Below, in pieces: positions 33,163 through 41,649 of a DNA stretch of 64,000 bases. Origin of the DNA: Castellaniella sp049673105 (GTDB lineage: Bacteria; Pseudomonadota; Gammaproteobacteria; Burkholderiales; Burkholderiaceae_B); NCBI RefSeq assembly GCF_049673105.1, contig NZ_JBATXG010000032.1:119695-183694 (forward strand). The letters are read 5' to 3'. The notes beneath the pieces were generated by a model. The model did no database searches. It was not told where the DNA came from and saw only the letters and a list, made by a program, of their open reading frames with translations. A program made the translations under genes and the position numbers. Position 1 is the first letter of the stretch. Each line of letters begins with the position of its first letter.

Positions 33163-33591
33163 TCAGTACCCTGTGACCTTGGCGCGCAGCTGCTTGGTGG
33201 CGCTGCGCTCGGTCTTGGCCTGTTGGCGGCGGCGTTTGGACCCCAGCGTGGGGCGGGTGGGGCGCCGGATCGTCGGGCGGGCGCTGGCCCGGTCCACGAT
33301 CTCTTGCAGGCGCGCCAACGCTTCCAGCCGATTGTGTATCTGGCTGCGGCTGGATTGCGCCTTGATCACGATCACGCCGGCTGCCGTGATGCGATGATCG
33401 CGCAGGCTCAGCAGACGTTCGCGAATCGGTTCGGGCAGCGAAGACGCCTGGATGTCGAAGCGCAGGTGGACGGCGCTGGACACCTTGTTGACGTTCTGGC
33501 CGCCGGCGCCTTGTGCGCGGATGGCGATGAATTCAATCTCGTGTTCCGGGATCAGATGGCGGGGGGACGTCACAGCCTGACCTCGCGCCAT
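33163..33591 (-). CDS. arfB: Alternative ribosome-rescue factor / peptidyl-tRNA hydrolase
   Basis: 142 residues. The catalytic AQGAGGQNVNKVSSAV places GGQ at about 30, and the basic tail (SKRRRQQAKTERSATKQLRAK) inserts into the mRNA channel of stalled ribosomes. ArfB hydrolyses peptidyl-tRNA on ribosomes stuck at the end of broken mRNA. Its start overlaps the rluE end by 22 bp, so the two genes are co-translated. Confidence 0.94.
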   Translation of the reverse strand: MARGQAVTSPRHLIPEHEIEFIAIRAQGAGGQNVNKVSSAVHLRFDIQASSLPEPIRERLLSLRDHRITAAGVIVIKAQSSRSQIHNRLEALARLQEIVDRASARPTIRRPTRPTLGSKRRRQQAKTERSATKQLRAKVTGY

Positions 33592-34181
33592 GCGCCCGGC
33601 GGCAGATCGTCCAGGCTCCAGGGGCCGATGCGCATGCGCACCAGGCGCAGGGTCGGCAAGCCCACCGCCGCCGTCATGCGCCGCACCTGACGGTTACGGC
33701 CTTCATGGATGATGAGCTCCAGCCAGGCGGTCGGGATGCTTTTGCGGAAACGCACCGGGGGATCGCGCGGCCATAGCTGGGGTTCAGCCAGGCGGCGGGC
33801 CTGGGCGGGCAGGGTGGGGCCGTCCTTCAGATCGACGCCGTCTTGCAGGCGCCGCAATTGGGCATCGGTCGGCTCACCCTCTACCTGCGCCCAATAGGTC
33901 TTTGCCATCTTGCAGCGGGGGTCGGCGATGCGCGCCTGCAACTGACCGTCATTGGTGAGCAGCAGCAGGCCCTCGCTGTCACGGTCCAGTCGCCCGGCTG
34001 GGTACACATCGGGCACATTCACCAAATCCTTCAGCGTGGCGCGCCCTTGATCGTCGCTGAATTGCGTCAGCACACCGAACGGCTTGTTCAGCAGGAGCAG
34101 GCGGGCTCGCGCAGATGGCGGTTTTGCCGCCCCGCGTGATCCGGCGGGACGGGGGCGCCGTGGCGCAATGCCATCGTTCAT
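33570..34181 (-). CDS. rluE: 23S rRNA pseudouridine(2457) synthase
   Basis: 203 residues from the ATG at 34181 (MNDGIAPRRPRPAGS), with GGAG 6 bases upstream; a frame to 34277 would run into the LysR gene. LLLNKPFGVLTQF (near 30) and catalytic Asp in AGRLDRDSEGLLLL (near 62) mark the RluE/RsuA group, as does HEGRNRQVRRMTAAV (near 160). It lacks an S4 domain, as RluE does. The start overlaps the LysR stop by four bases. Confidence 0.9.
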   Translation of the reverse strand: MNDGIAPRRPRPAGSRGAAKPPSARARLLLLNKPFGVLTQFSDDQGRATLKDLVNVPDVYPAGRLDRDSEGLLLLTNDGQLQARIADPRCKMAKTYWAQVEGEPTDAQLRRLQDGVDLKDGPTLPAQARRLAEPQLWPRDPPVRFRKSIPTAWLELIIHEGRNRQVRRMTAAVGLPTLRLVRMRIGPWSLDDLPPGAWREVRL

Positions 34182-35128
34182 GGGTCGCTCCGTGGAGGGC
34201 GTTGCGTGCGAGCTGATCGGACGCCCGCTTGCAGGTGATTTGCTTTGACGCTTCGCCGCATCAGGTCCAGGAAGCACTCTACCAGCATGGATGGGGCCGT
34301 GTGCGACGGCATGGCAAGTTGCAGGTCGACTTCGATGATTGGATCGAGTTGCGTAATGGCGAGCCGGTCAGCGAACGGCGCGGCAATATAGGGCGTGACG
34401 ATTCCAACGCCGTTGCCAGCCGCCACAAGCGCACAAACGGTGATGGAGGAGGGCGTCTGGATCGAGAATTCCTGTGGCAGGCCGTGTTTCACCAGTTGCT
34501 GTTTTATCCGCACGCTCAATTCATCCGTTTCGCTGAAGGATAGAATTTTCTCATTGGCCAGCATGTCCAGACTGATTCTGTCGTGCTGTGCGAGCGGGTG
34601 GTGCAGCGGCAGGACGCAGATTGCCGGTGTGCGGCTAAGTACCTCGGTCGCGAAATCACCCTGCATGAATTCGCCGCTGGCCATCGCCATTTCAATCAGA
34701 CCCTGGTTCAGGTAGTCCTCCAGCTGCCGGGTGCTCAGGGTCTGGATGCTGATATGTGTATTTGGATATTGCTTCAAAAAGGCGTTGATGACTGGCGGCA
34801 GCAGCCCTGCGGCAACCGAAGGGGTGCATCCGATGCGCAGCGATTGAGTGCCTGATTCTCGCATGACCGCGACCAGGGTCTCGATCTTCTGGAGGCCTGA
34901 GTAGTGTTGCAGAATCGAATGATAAAGATGTCGGCCTTCGGCAGTGGGCCGTAGCCGACCGTGATGCAGGTCGAACAGTTTGAGGCCGCTTGCGGATTGT
35001 AATTCTGAGAGTCTGCGGCTGATGGAGGGCTGCGTCGTGTTCAAAACCGTCGCTGCCCTGGTGGTGGTGCCGGCATCCATGACCGCCTTGAAGGCCTCGA
35101 TCTGACTGAAAGTTAGGTTTCTTGCCAT
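34178..35128 (-). CDS. LysR family transcriptional regulator
   Basis: 316 residues. The HTH is seen in FSQIEAFKAVMDAGTTTRAA and TTQPSISRRLSELQ (about 8-50); the effector domain covers 95-295. It overlaps rluE by 4 bp but is divergent from the propeller/Tct operon, with a good dyad in the gap, so the propeller operon is the likely target. The C-terminal tail is arginine-rich, of no known role. Confidence 0.92.
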   Translation of the reverse strand: MARNLTFSQIEAFKAVMDAGTTTRAATVLNTTQPSISRRLSELQSASGLKLFDLHHGRLRPTAEGRHLYHSILQHYSGLQKIETLVAVMRESGTQSLRIGCTPSVAAGLLPPVINAFLKQYPNTHISIQTLSTRQLEDYLNQGLIEMAMASGEFMQGDFATEVLSRTPAICVLPLHHPLAQHDRISLDMLANEKILSFSETDELSVRIKQQLVKHGLPQEFSIQTPSSITVCALVAAGNGVGIVTPYIAAPFADRLAITQLDPIIEVDLQLAMPSHTAPSMLVECFLDLMRRSVKANHLQAGVRSARTQRPPRSDP

Positions 35129-35273
35129 AGTGTGCGCGGGGATGGGTTCTGGGCGGACGGCGCGGGACGCAGCGCCGCGTTCAGGGATCGCTTTTTCGAT
35201 AGCTTGGGGTTTTCCAGCATGCTGGGAGAAGCTTGTACTAAACTATATCAAAATTGAATAGGATGACAAAGAA

Positions 35274-35290
35274 ATATGATTTGATCGTAT
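35274..35290. promoter_or_regulatory. Dyad between LysR and the propeller/Tct operon
   Basis: ATATGAT-TTG-ATCGTAT is a 17-bp inverted repeat with one mismatch, in the AT-rich 202-bp gap between the divergent LysR and propeller genes. It fits a LysR-family recognition site, although the spacing is not the exact T-N11-A form. Confidence 0.45.
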
Positions 35291-35330
35291 AGATTGCGCA
35301 TCATAGGATAGCTGCATCACTAGTTTCTAC

Positions 35331-36635
35331 ATGACTGCAATGACTCAGAACGCCATCACCAGGAATTACAGAAAAGCGCAGCGCCTAGGAGGTTCTGCGC
35401 ATCATCACTTCTTTGGCTATTACAACAAAACGGTCTGGGATCATACGGGGCGCTATATCCTGGGTAATCGGGTGCCGTTCATGGATCGCAATCTGACACC
35501 GGACCTTGAGGCCGAGATCGGGTTCTTTGATTCGGCGAATGGCCACGATTTCGTGGTGGTGGGAAAGACGACGGCATGGAACTGGCAGATGGGGTGCCAG
35601 CTGCAGTGGCTGGATGGTGCCAAGGACCTCTCGCTCATCTACAACCGCCGTTCGCAGGCGCCTCGGCCGGACGCAGTGTATCCGGGCTTTGAGTCTGTGA
35701 TTTACAACGTCAAGGATGGCTCAGAGCGTGTTCTTCCGCTTCCGGTCTATTCCGTTTCGCCGGATAGCCGGCATGCGCTGTGTGTCAATTACAGTCGGCT
35801 GTGGATCACTCATGAAACCATCGGATATGTGGAACATGATTCGCCCAAATCGATGGAGAATGCGCCATCCGAGGATGGCATCTGGTGTCTGAATCTGGAA
35901 TCGGGCCAATACCGCTTGGCAGTCAGCTATGCCGATCTGAAGGCATTTCATTATGTCCCCTCTATGGAAAAGGCAATCCATTGGGTCAGTCATATCGAAA
36001 TCAATACCTCTTCCTCGCGGTGCCTTTTTCTGCATCGGTGGACGGAAAGGGTTGAAGATGAAACCTGCTTCTTGCATCGTCTGATCACCATGAATCTGGA
36101 TGGTTCCGACATGCGTTTGCTGGAGTGTTCGGATCATCCGTTGCCACAGCTGGCCGAGGGGTTCGATCCGAATGCGGTGGGTACTTATGATTATGAGAAA
36201 TCCGAATATCAGATCTCTCACCCGCTGTGGCTGTCGGCGGAAGACATCATCGTCTGGGGGCCGCATGAAGGGAAAATTCACTACCATCTCTATCGGGACA
36301 TGCTGCCGCCCAAGGTGAGTGTCATTGGAAATGGGATTCTTACTGAAAATGGTCATATGTCATTTTCTCCCGTTGATCAGCGCTGGATGCTGAGCGATAC
36401 CTATCCAGACTCTGAAACCAATGAGCGGGTGCTTTTTCTCTATGACGTCAAGACGGATGTGCGGATTGATCTTGGCAGTTTTTATGCGGATCCGGGCTTG
36501 AAGAAGGAAAACCGCTGCGATCTGCATCCGCGCTGGAGCCGGGATGGTATGCAGATCTGTATTGATTCGGTTCACGAATCTGAAAGGCAAATGTATATTC
36601 TGGATGTTTCGGAAATATGCAAGCAGGATTCATGA
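35331..36635 (+). CDS. Predicted beta-propeller protein of unknown function
   Basis: 434 residues, no signal peptide. HHHFFGYYNKTVWDHTGRYI (25-44), FMDRNLTPD (near 51) and the aromatic TTAWNWQMGCQLQWL (80-94) recur in a broad family of uncharacterised TolB/WD40-like proteins often found near polysaccharide and sulfatase genes. Near the end, LHPRWSRDGMQICIDSVHES is a typical propeller blade. The fold suggests a PL22-type lyase or a sugar/acid-binding scaffold, but catalytic residues cannot be named. No SD is visible before either ATG (35331 or 35340). GC content is clearly lower than in the neighbours, suggesting transfer. Confidence 0.82.
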   Translation: MTAMTQNAITRNYRKAQRLGGSAHHHFFGYYNKTVWDHTGRYILGNRVPFMDRNLTPDLEAEIGFFDSANGHDFVVVGKTTAWNWQMGCQLQWLDGAKDLSLIYNRRSQAPRPDAVYPGFESVIYNVKDGSERVLPLPVYSVSPDSRHALCVNYSRLWITHETIGYVEHDSPKSMENAPSEDGIWCLNLESGQYRLAVSYADLKAFHYVPSMEKAIHWVSHIEINTSSSRCLFLHRWTERVEDETCFLHRLITMNLDGSDMRLLECSDHPLPQLAEGFDPNAVGTYDYEKSEYQISHPLWLSAEDIIVWGPHEGKIHYHLYRDMLPPKVSVIGNGILTENGHMSFSPVDQRWMLSDTYPDSETNERVLFLYDVKTDVRIDLGSFYADPGLKKENRCDLHPRWSRDGMQICIDSVHESERQMYILDVSEICKQDS

Positions 36636-36707
36636 TTTTCAGATGTTGTAGTTTGGTGTCGTATCCGTCCTGGCTGAGTCGCCGGGAAACGCTGATACGA
36701 ATCATGA

Positions 36708-36724
36708 GGCCATTCAAAATGGCC
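36708..36724 (+). other. Hairpin before the Tct receptor gene
   Basis: GGCCAT-TCAAA-ATGGCC folds just upstream of the SD and ATG of the binding-protein gene. A wider inverted repeat TCATGATT / AATCATGA brackets the gap (36630-36637 with 36700-36707). These may mark mRNA processing between the propeller and transporter cistrons. Confidence 0.35.
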
Positions 36725-36746
36725 AAAAATAAACAAGGAGACTTCC

Positions 36747-37736
36747 ATGCGTACTCAATCCATCCGATCCATGTTTGTAAAGGCAGTGACAGCTTCTGTC
36801 CTGGGTGCGGCAGCCGTCAGCGGTTCTGTCGCTGTCGCACAAGACTCGTTTCCAGAGAAATCCGTGCTTGCGATCGTGCCGTTCGGTGCGGGCGGGGGAA
36901 ATGATATTTTGCTGCGCTTGATGGCCAAGCATGCAGGTGAGGTGATGGGGCAGACTCTCGTCATCGAGAATAAGCCTGGCGCCAGTGGTCAGATTGGTTG
37001 GACGACTTTGGCAAAATCTCGTCCTGACGGCTATACGATTGGCGCAACCAGTCTGCCTTCGATGGTGCTGGTCAAGGCAATGCGCCCCAATACGCCGTTC
37101 GAGCTTTCCGATTTTACTTATATCTGCAATATTCAGGTTGATCCCATCGTCTGGGTGGTCAATGCCGATGGCCCTTACACGTCTGGAAAGTCTTTCGTCG
37201 CGGCGGCTGAAAAGGCCAAACAGCCCTTGAATGTGGCGGGCGACGGTCCGCAAAGCAACGTCCAGCTGCAGCATCTGTCCGCCACGGAAGCCCTCGGCGT
37301 AAAAACGAATTTTGTCCCTTTCAATGGTTCGAATGCGGCCTTGACGGCCCTGATGGGAAGTAAGGTGGAGATGGCCGCATCGACCCTGAGCGCCGCGCAG
37401 AATTATATCGATAGCGGGAAACTTAAGGCACTGGTTGTTTTTAGTGATGAGCCGATCGCAACGATTCCCAATGTGCCCACCGCATCCGCTGAACTCGGGA
37501 AGGCAATCGAGCCTGTCGGGATGGCCATCCGTGGTCTTGCAGCACCCAAGGGAGTGCCGGCCGACAGGATTGGCAAGCTGGAAAGCGTTTGCAAGCAGAC
37601 TGCGGAGTCACCCGATTTTCAAAAGGAAGCTGCGCAGCTTGGTTTGATGATCCAGTATATGGATAGCAATAAGGCAGAAGCGACGATACAGGCATCGGTG
37701 AAAGCGGTAGAGTCTTTGAAAGAACTGTTGAAGTAA
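36747..37736 (+). CDS. Bug family tripartite tricarboxylate receptor (TctC-like)
   Basis: 329 residues with a signal peptide ending near SVAVAQD. FPEKSVLAIVPFGAGGGNDILLRL... (read in overlapping pieces) is the Bug N-terminus, and NKPGASGQIGW (near 74) is the second hallmark. Bug proteins capture carboxylates in the periplasm and hand them to TctAB. The SD AAGGAG is well placed. The cargo here is unknown. Confidence 0.93.
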   Translation: MRTQSIRSMFVKAVTASVLGAAAVSGSVAVAQDSFPEKSVLAIVPFGAGGGNDILLRLMAKHAGEVMGQTLVIENKPGASGQIGWTTLAKSRPDGYTIGATSLPSMVLVKAMRPNTPFELSDFTYICNIQVDPIVWVVNADGPYTSGKSFVAAAEKAKQPLNVAGDGPQSNVQLQHLSATEALGVKTNFVPFNGSNAALTALMGSKVEMAASTLSAAQNYIDSGKLKALVVFSDEPIATIPNVPTASAELGKAIEPVGMAIRGLAAPKGVPADRIGKLESVCKQTAESPDFQKEAAQLGLMIQYMDSNKAEATIQASVKAVESLKELLK

Positions 37737-37836
37737 GCCGTCAGCGGCGGAAAGGGGGCAGATGCCTGGAACCAATGCCTTCCAGCAATGGTTCAAGTCA
37801 TGAGCTCCCTTTTTGTTGATTCCGTCTGGAGAAAAA

Positions 37837-38304
37837 ATGCCGATACGCACAAGAAATAAGGAAATTCTGTTTGCCGTCGTGATGGTTGTCATTTCGGCAT
37901 CTATGGTCTACGGCACGTATGATTACCCATCCGAGTCGGTGCAGTTTCCCCGGTTCTTGATGGTTTTGCAGTGCGTTTTTTCAGCGATGCTGCTGGTTCG
38001 AGCGTTGCGTCTCCCTGGTGGCGCCGCGGTTCAATCGGGCGGGGCGTCAGCGCAACAGTCGCAGGACTCGAGAAGGATCTGGATTCCAATCCAAGTCTTT
38101 GTCGGCGTGTCAGCATATATTTTGGCGATTGAGTATATCGGTTACTTTGTTTCGACAGCGTTTTTTCTGTGTGGGTCGATGGCCTTTTTCGGGCGCAATA
38201 AGGCAGCTTCCATGCTTGGAGTCACGGCTGCCTGCCTTCTGGTCATCTATGTCTTGTTTAGTGTTCTGATTGGTGTCCGGCTGCCTGCGGGATTATTGAT
38301 CTAA
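37837..38304 (+). CDS. tctB: Tripartite tricarboxylate transporter small membrane subunit
   Basis: 155 residues from the ATG at 37837 (MPIRTRNKEILFAVV), preceded by GGAG. Four membrane helices, with the usual hydrophilic loop after the second. It forms the transporter core with TctA. Starts 100 bp after the receptor gene; this gap holds an imperfect stem AACCAATG / CAATGGTT and a CCCTTTTT run that may limit read-through. Confidence 0.88.
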   Translation: MPIRTRNKEILFAVVMVVISASMVYGTYDYPSESVQFPRFLMVLQCVFSAMLLVRALRLPGGAAVQSGGASAQQSQDSRRIWIPIQVFVGVSAYILAIEYIGYFVSTAFFLCGSMAFFGRNKAASMLGVTAACLLVIYVLFSVLIGVRLPAGLLI

Positions 38305-38330
38305 TGAGTGCGTTCAATCGGAGCATGTGA

Positions 38331-39839
38331 ATGGATTCGATATTCAGCGGCATTATGGTGGGGTCTGCCGCTCTGTTTGACCCCATGGTGATCGGCCTGA
38401 TTTTTCTGGGAACAGTATTTGGGGTTGTGATCGGATCTTTGCCTGGGCTCACCAGTACGATGGGGGTTGCTCTGCTGGTCCCGGTGACTTTCAGCATGCC
38501 GCCCGTCTATGGATTGTCGCTATTAGGCGCCATCTACTGCTCGTCTACTTATGCCGGCGCCATCAGTGCGGTACTGATCAATATTCCGGGGACGCCGGCC
38601 AACTGCAGCACTTTGCTGGATGGCTTCCCAATGACTAAAAAGGGCCAGGCGGGTCTGGCTCTGGCGTTGGCAACTGCTGCATCAGCAATCGGTGGCATCC
38701 TCAGTAATGTGGCGCTGCTGTTCCTGGCTCCGCCGCTGGCTTCCCTGGCCTTGATGTTCGGCCCGATGGAATACTTTCTGATTGCCTTGTTCGGAGTGTC
38801 TGTCATTGCATCCTTGTCAGAACAAAATATGATCAAGGGTTTCATTTCCGGTGTGGCAGGACTGTTCCTGGCCACCATTGGCATGCATCCTGTGACTGGC
38901 GACGTGCGCTTCACCATGGGTATACCAGAGCTGTTCAGCGGTCTGCCTCTCGTGGTGGCGTTGATCGGTCTGTATTCGATCCCTGAAGTCATCACGAGCC
39001 TGGTGGAAAAAACGGGACCCATTGAATCGGCGAGCACGCAGGTTCGGGGGGTCTTCGGGCAGATGATGCAGATCTTCAGGCACAAACTGGTCGTGTTCAA
39101 GTCCTCGATCATCGGCATCATCGTGGGTATCGTGCCTGGGGCGGGTTCCAGCATTGCAGGGTTCCTGGCGTACGACCATGTCAAGAAAACCTCAAAAGAC
39201 CCGGCGTCGTTCGGGCAAGGAAATCCCGATGGCGTCGTGTCCTCTGAAACCGCCAATAACGCGGTTGTCGGTGGCTCATTGATCCCCACCCTGACTCTTG
39301 GAATTCCAGGCAATGCCGTGTCCGCAGTGCTTCTCGGGGGGTTGATGATTCATGGTCTCAAGCCAGGCCCCGAGCTCTTTACGCAGAACATGGATGTGAC
39401 CTATGCATTCATCATGAGCATGTTCGTCTCCAATCTTGCCTTTATCCCCATCGGTTTTCTTGTCGCCAAATTCGGCACCAATCTGATCAAGACACCCGCA
39501 TCGATACTGGGACCCTTGATTGTCGTGCTGGGCGTCATCGGCTCTTATGCTTTGAACACATCGTTGGTGGATGTATGGATCATGCTCGCGGTGGGCATGC
39601 TGGGGTATCTGATGAAGGTCTTCGACGTGCCGCGCGAGCCTCTGGTTCTGGGCTTGGTCCTTGGTTCCATGGCGGAAGGAGAGCTGGCGCGGGCGCTGTC
39701 CCTGGAGCATGGCAGTGTGGCGGCGTTGATGGAAAGCATGTTTACCACGCCAGTCGCTTTGGTGATTATTGGTCTGATGGCGCTGTCGATCGGTCAAGGC
39801 GTCCGGACGCAGCTCAAGGCAAGGCGGACATCCGGCTAA
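38331..39839 (+). CDS. tctA: Tripartite tricarboxylate transporter large membrane subunit
   Basis: 502 residues with about twelve membrane helices. The TctA signatures IGSLPGLTSTMGVALLVPVT (near 38-57) and TYAGAISAVLINIPGTP (near 72-90) are present, with the repeat of the motif GIIVGIVPGAGSSIAGFLAY in the second half (near 262). It carries the solute with Na+ or H+. It closes the operon; the next gene is a housekeeping one, 127 bp away. Confidence 0.95.
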   Translation: MDSIFSGIMVGSAALFDPMVIGLIFLGTVFGVVIGSLPGLTSTMGVALLVPVTFSMPPVYGLSLLGAIYCSSTYAGAISAVLINIPGTPANCSTLLDGFPMTKKGQAGLALALATAASAIGGILSNVALLFLAPPLASLALMFGPMEYFLIALFGVSVIASLSEQNMIKGFISGVAGLFLATIGMHPVTGDVRFTMGIPELFSGLPLVVALIGLYSIPEVITSLVEKTGPIESASTQVRGVFGQMMQIFRHKLVVFKSSIIGIIVGIVPGAGSSIAGFLAYDHVKKTSKDPASFGQGNPDGVVSSETANNAVVGGSLIPTLTLGIPGNAVSAVLLGGLMIHGLKPGPELFTQNMDVTYAFIMSMFVSNLAFIPIGFLVAKFGTNLIKTPASILGPLIVVLGVIGSYALNTSLVDVWIMLAVGMLGYLMKVFDVPREPLVLGLVLGSMAEGELARALSLEHGSVAALMESMFTTPVALVIIGLMALSIGQGVRTQLKARRTSG

Positions 39840-39966
39840 GTTGTGGTCTTTTCCCGATGCTGGTGGTCAAATCCAGCAGGCCGCCCCGAATTGCTAAGCG
39901 TCCGGTGGCATCGTACCATCCGTATTTTTTGGCTGAGCGGCCCTATCCATACGGAGTGAGCACAAT

Positions 39967-40503
39967 ATGGTTTCCTTGCAAGAGCAGCTTTTGAAGGCCG
40001 GCCTGGTCGACACTAAAAAGGCCAAGCGGGTCAGCCACGAAAAGAGCAGGCAGAAAAAGGTCGAACGCCAAACCGGTCAGCAGAGCATTGACGAGGCGCG
40101 CGAAGCAGCGCTGGATGCGCAGCGGAAGCATCGCGACAGGGTGCGCGAGCTGAATGCTCAGCAAGATACTGCCGCCAAGCAAAAGGCGATCATGGCGCAA
40201 ATTGTGCAGATGGTGCAGCAATCCCGCCAGGCCAAAGGCGCCGGCGAGATCGCCTACAACTATACCTACGGCACAAAGATTGAACGCTTATTCGTCTCGG
40301 CTGCCGTCAGGGCGCAGCTGGTGGCCGGGCATCTGGTGATTGTCCGTCTGGGTGATGTCGTGGAACTGGTGCCCAAGGTGGTCGCGGACAAAATTGCAGA
40401 ACGGGATCCTTCATCCGTGGTGCGGGTCCCCAAGACCAGCACGGTGGCGGATGAGGACGACCCTTACGCCGAGTACGCCATTCCCGATGACCTGATGTGG
40501 TAG
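39967..40503 (+). CDS. DUF2058 family protein (YaiL-like)
   Basis: 178 residues. Opens MVSLQEQLLKAGLVDTKKAKR as DUF2058 proteins do, followed by a charged coiled-coil region (20-90) and a small conserved core (AYNYTYGTKIERLFVS, then the VVELVPKVVADKIAERD part). Sometimes called a nucleoprotein/polynucleotide-associated enzyme, but its role is unknown. Widely conserved in gamma- and betaproteobacteria. Confidence 0.88.
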   Translation: MVSLQEQLLKAGLVDTKKAKRVSHEKSRQKKVERQTGQQSIDEAREAALDAQRKHRDRVRELNAQQDTAAKQKAIMAQIVQMVQQSRQAKGAGEIAYNYTYGTKIERLFVSAAVRAQLVAGHLVIVRLGDVVELVPKVVADKIAERDPSSVVRVPKTSTVADEDDPYAEYAIPDDLMW

Positions 40504-40512
40504 GCGACGGGC

Positions 40513-41649
40513 TCAGCGGCGATTGCGCCCTGGTTTTTCGCTATACATGTCCGTGTCGGCCTGTGCCAGCAGGGCGGCCGGGGTTTCATTCCCCCGGTGG
40601 AACTGCGCCAGTCCGATGCTGATGGTGATGTGTATTGGGGTGCCCTGCCAGACAATAGGCTGCGTCAAGGCATGTTTGATGCGCGTGGCCAGCGCGGCGG
40701 CGTCCTGTGCGTCTGGGGGAGGCGAGTAGGGGGTGAGAATGATGACGAACTCGTCGCCGCCCAGGCGGGCCACGGTGTCGACATCGCGCACGCAGGCCAG
40801 CAGGCGCCGCGCGACCGTGCGTAGCACCTCGTCTCCGGCGGCATGGCCGAACGTGTCGTTGATGGGTTTGAACCGATTCAGATCCAGCAGCAGGACATGA
40901 CCGGGTAGCCCCGTGCGCTTGGTATGGCGGATGGCGCGATCCAGATGTTCTTCCAGTAGTAAACGGTTGCCCAGCCCCGTCAGCGGGTCACGCCGCGCCT
41001 GGCGGCGCAGCTCTTGCAGTTGGGTGTTGTACGTCTGGGTAACTTCGGTGAGCTCTTCCGTCCAATGCACGGGAATTGGTTCCAGTGTCTGGTGTTTGCG
41101 CATGGCCTGGCGCAGTTGCAAGAGCGGTTGCCCGATGGTGCGGTTGAAGATCCAGAGCGCGCCGGCCAGCACGGCAGCCAGCATCGACAGAAAGACCGCC
41201 AGTTGCGGCATCAGGCCTTGGGCGGCAGCGGTAAAGACTGAAATGGGTGCAAAGGCGATGTGCAGTTCGCCCAATGCGTGGGCGCGGCCAGTTTCATCGA
41301 TATAGGACAGCGGGGTGCTCAAGGTGTCTTTGTCGCCCGGTTTGGGTAATTCGCCCGCCTGAATCCGCTTCTGGGCGCATTGGTCCAGTGCGCTGACCCC
41401 CCGCACGTCGGGCTGCAAAGTCATGGCGTGCAGGATGCCGTGGGCGGTCAGGCTGTTGCAGTCCCACAGCGGCTTGATCAGCACACGAGAGAGCGTCTCC
41501 AGGGTCTGACTGCGCTGCTTGTCGGCTTCTGTGCGCTGGCCTTGGTAATGCAGCCCGGCTGTCACCGTGGCGGCCAAAAGAAAGGCCAGCGCCAGCAGGG
41601 GCACCAGCTGGCGCAAGAACCGTGTATAGAGTTTCTGGGGGGGCGTCAC
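40513..41649 (-). CDS. Membrane diguanylate cyclase coupled to a periplasmic binding protein
   Basis: 378 residues starting with GTG at 41649, overlapping the binding-protein stop (GTGA). Two membrane helices (about 15-37 and 143-165) bracket a periplasmic loop; a HAMP-like linker leads to GGDEF (about 220-375) with an intact ARLGGDEFVII motif and an RxxD I-site (RDVD) before it. A coupled binding protein suggests an extracellular solute controls c-di-GMP synthesis. Convergent with the DUF2058 gene, 9 bp apart. Confidence 0.92.
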   Translation of the reverse strand: MTPPQKLYTRFLRQLVPLLALAFLLAATVTAGLHYQGQRTEADKQRSQTLETLSRVLIKPLWDCNSLTAHGILHAMTLQPDVRGVSALDQCAQKRIQAGELPKPGDKDTLSTPLSYIDETGRAHALGELHIAFAPISVFTAAAQGLMPQLAVFLSMLAAVLAGALWIFNRTIGQPLLQLRQAMRKHQTLEPIPVHWTEELTEVTQTYNTQLQELRRQARRDPLTGLGNRLLLEEHLDRAIRHTKRTGLPGHVLLLDLNRFKPINDTFGHAAGDEVLRTVARRLLACVRDVDTVARLGGDEFVIILTPYSPPPDAQDAAALATRIKHALTQPIVWQGTPIHITISIGLAQFHRGNETPAALLAQADTDMYSEKPGRNRR

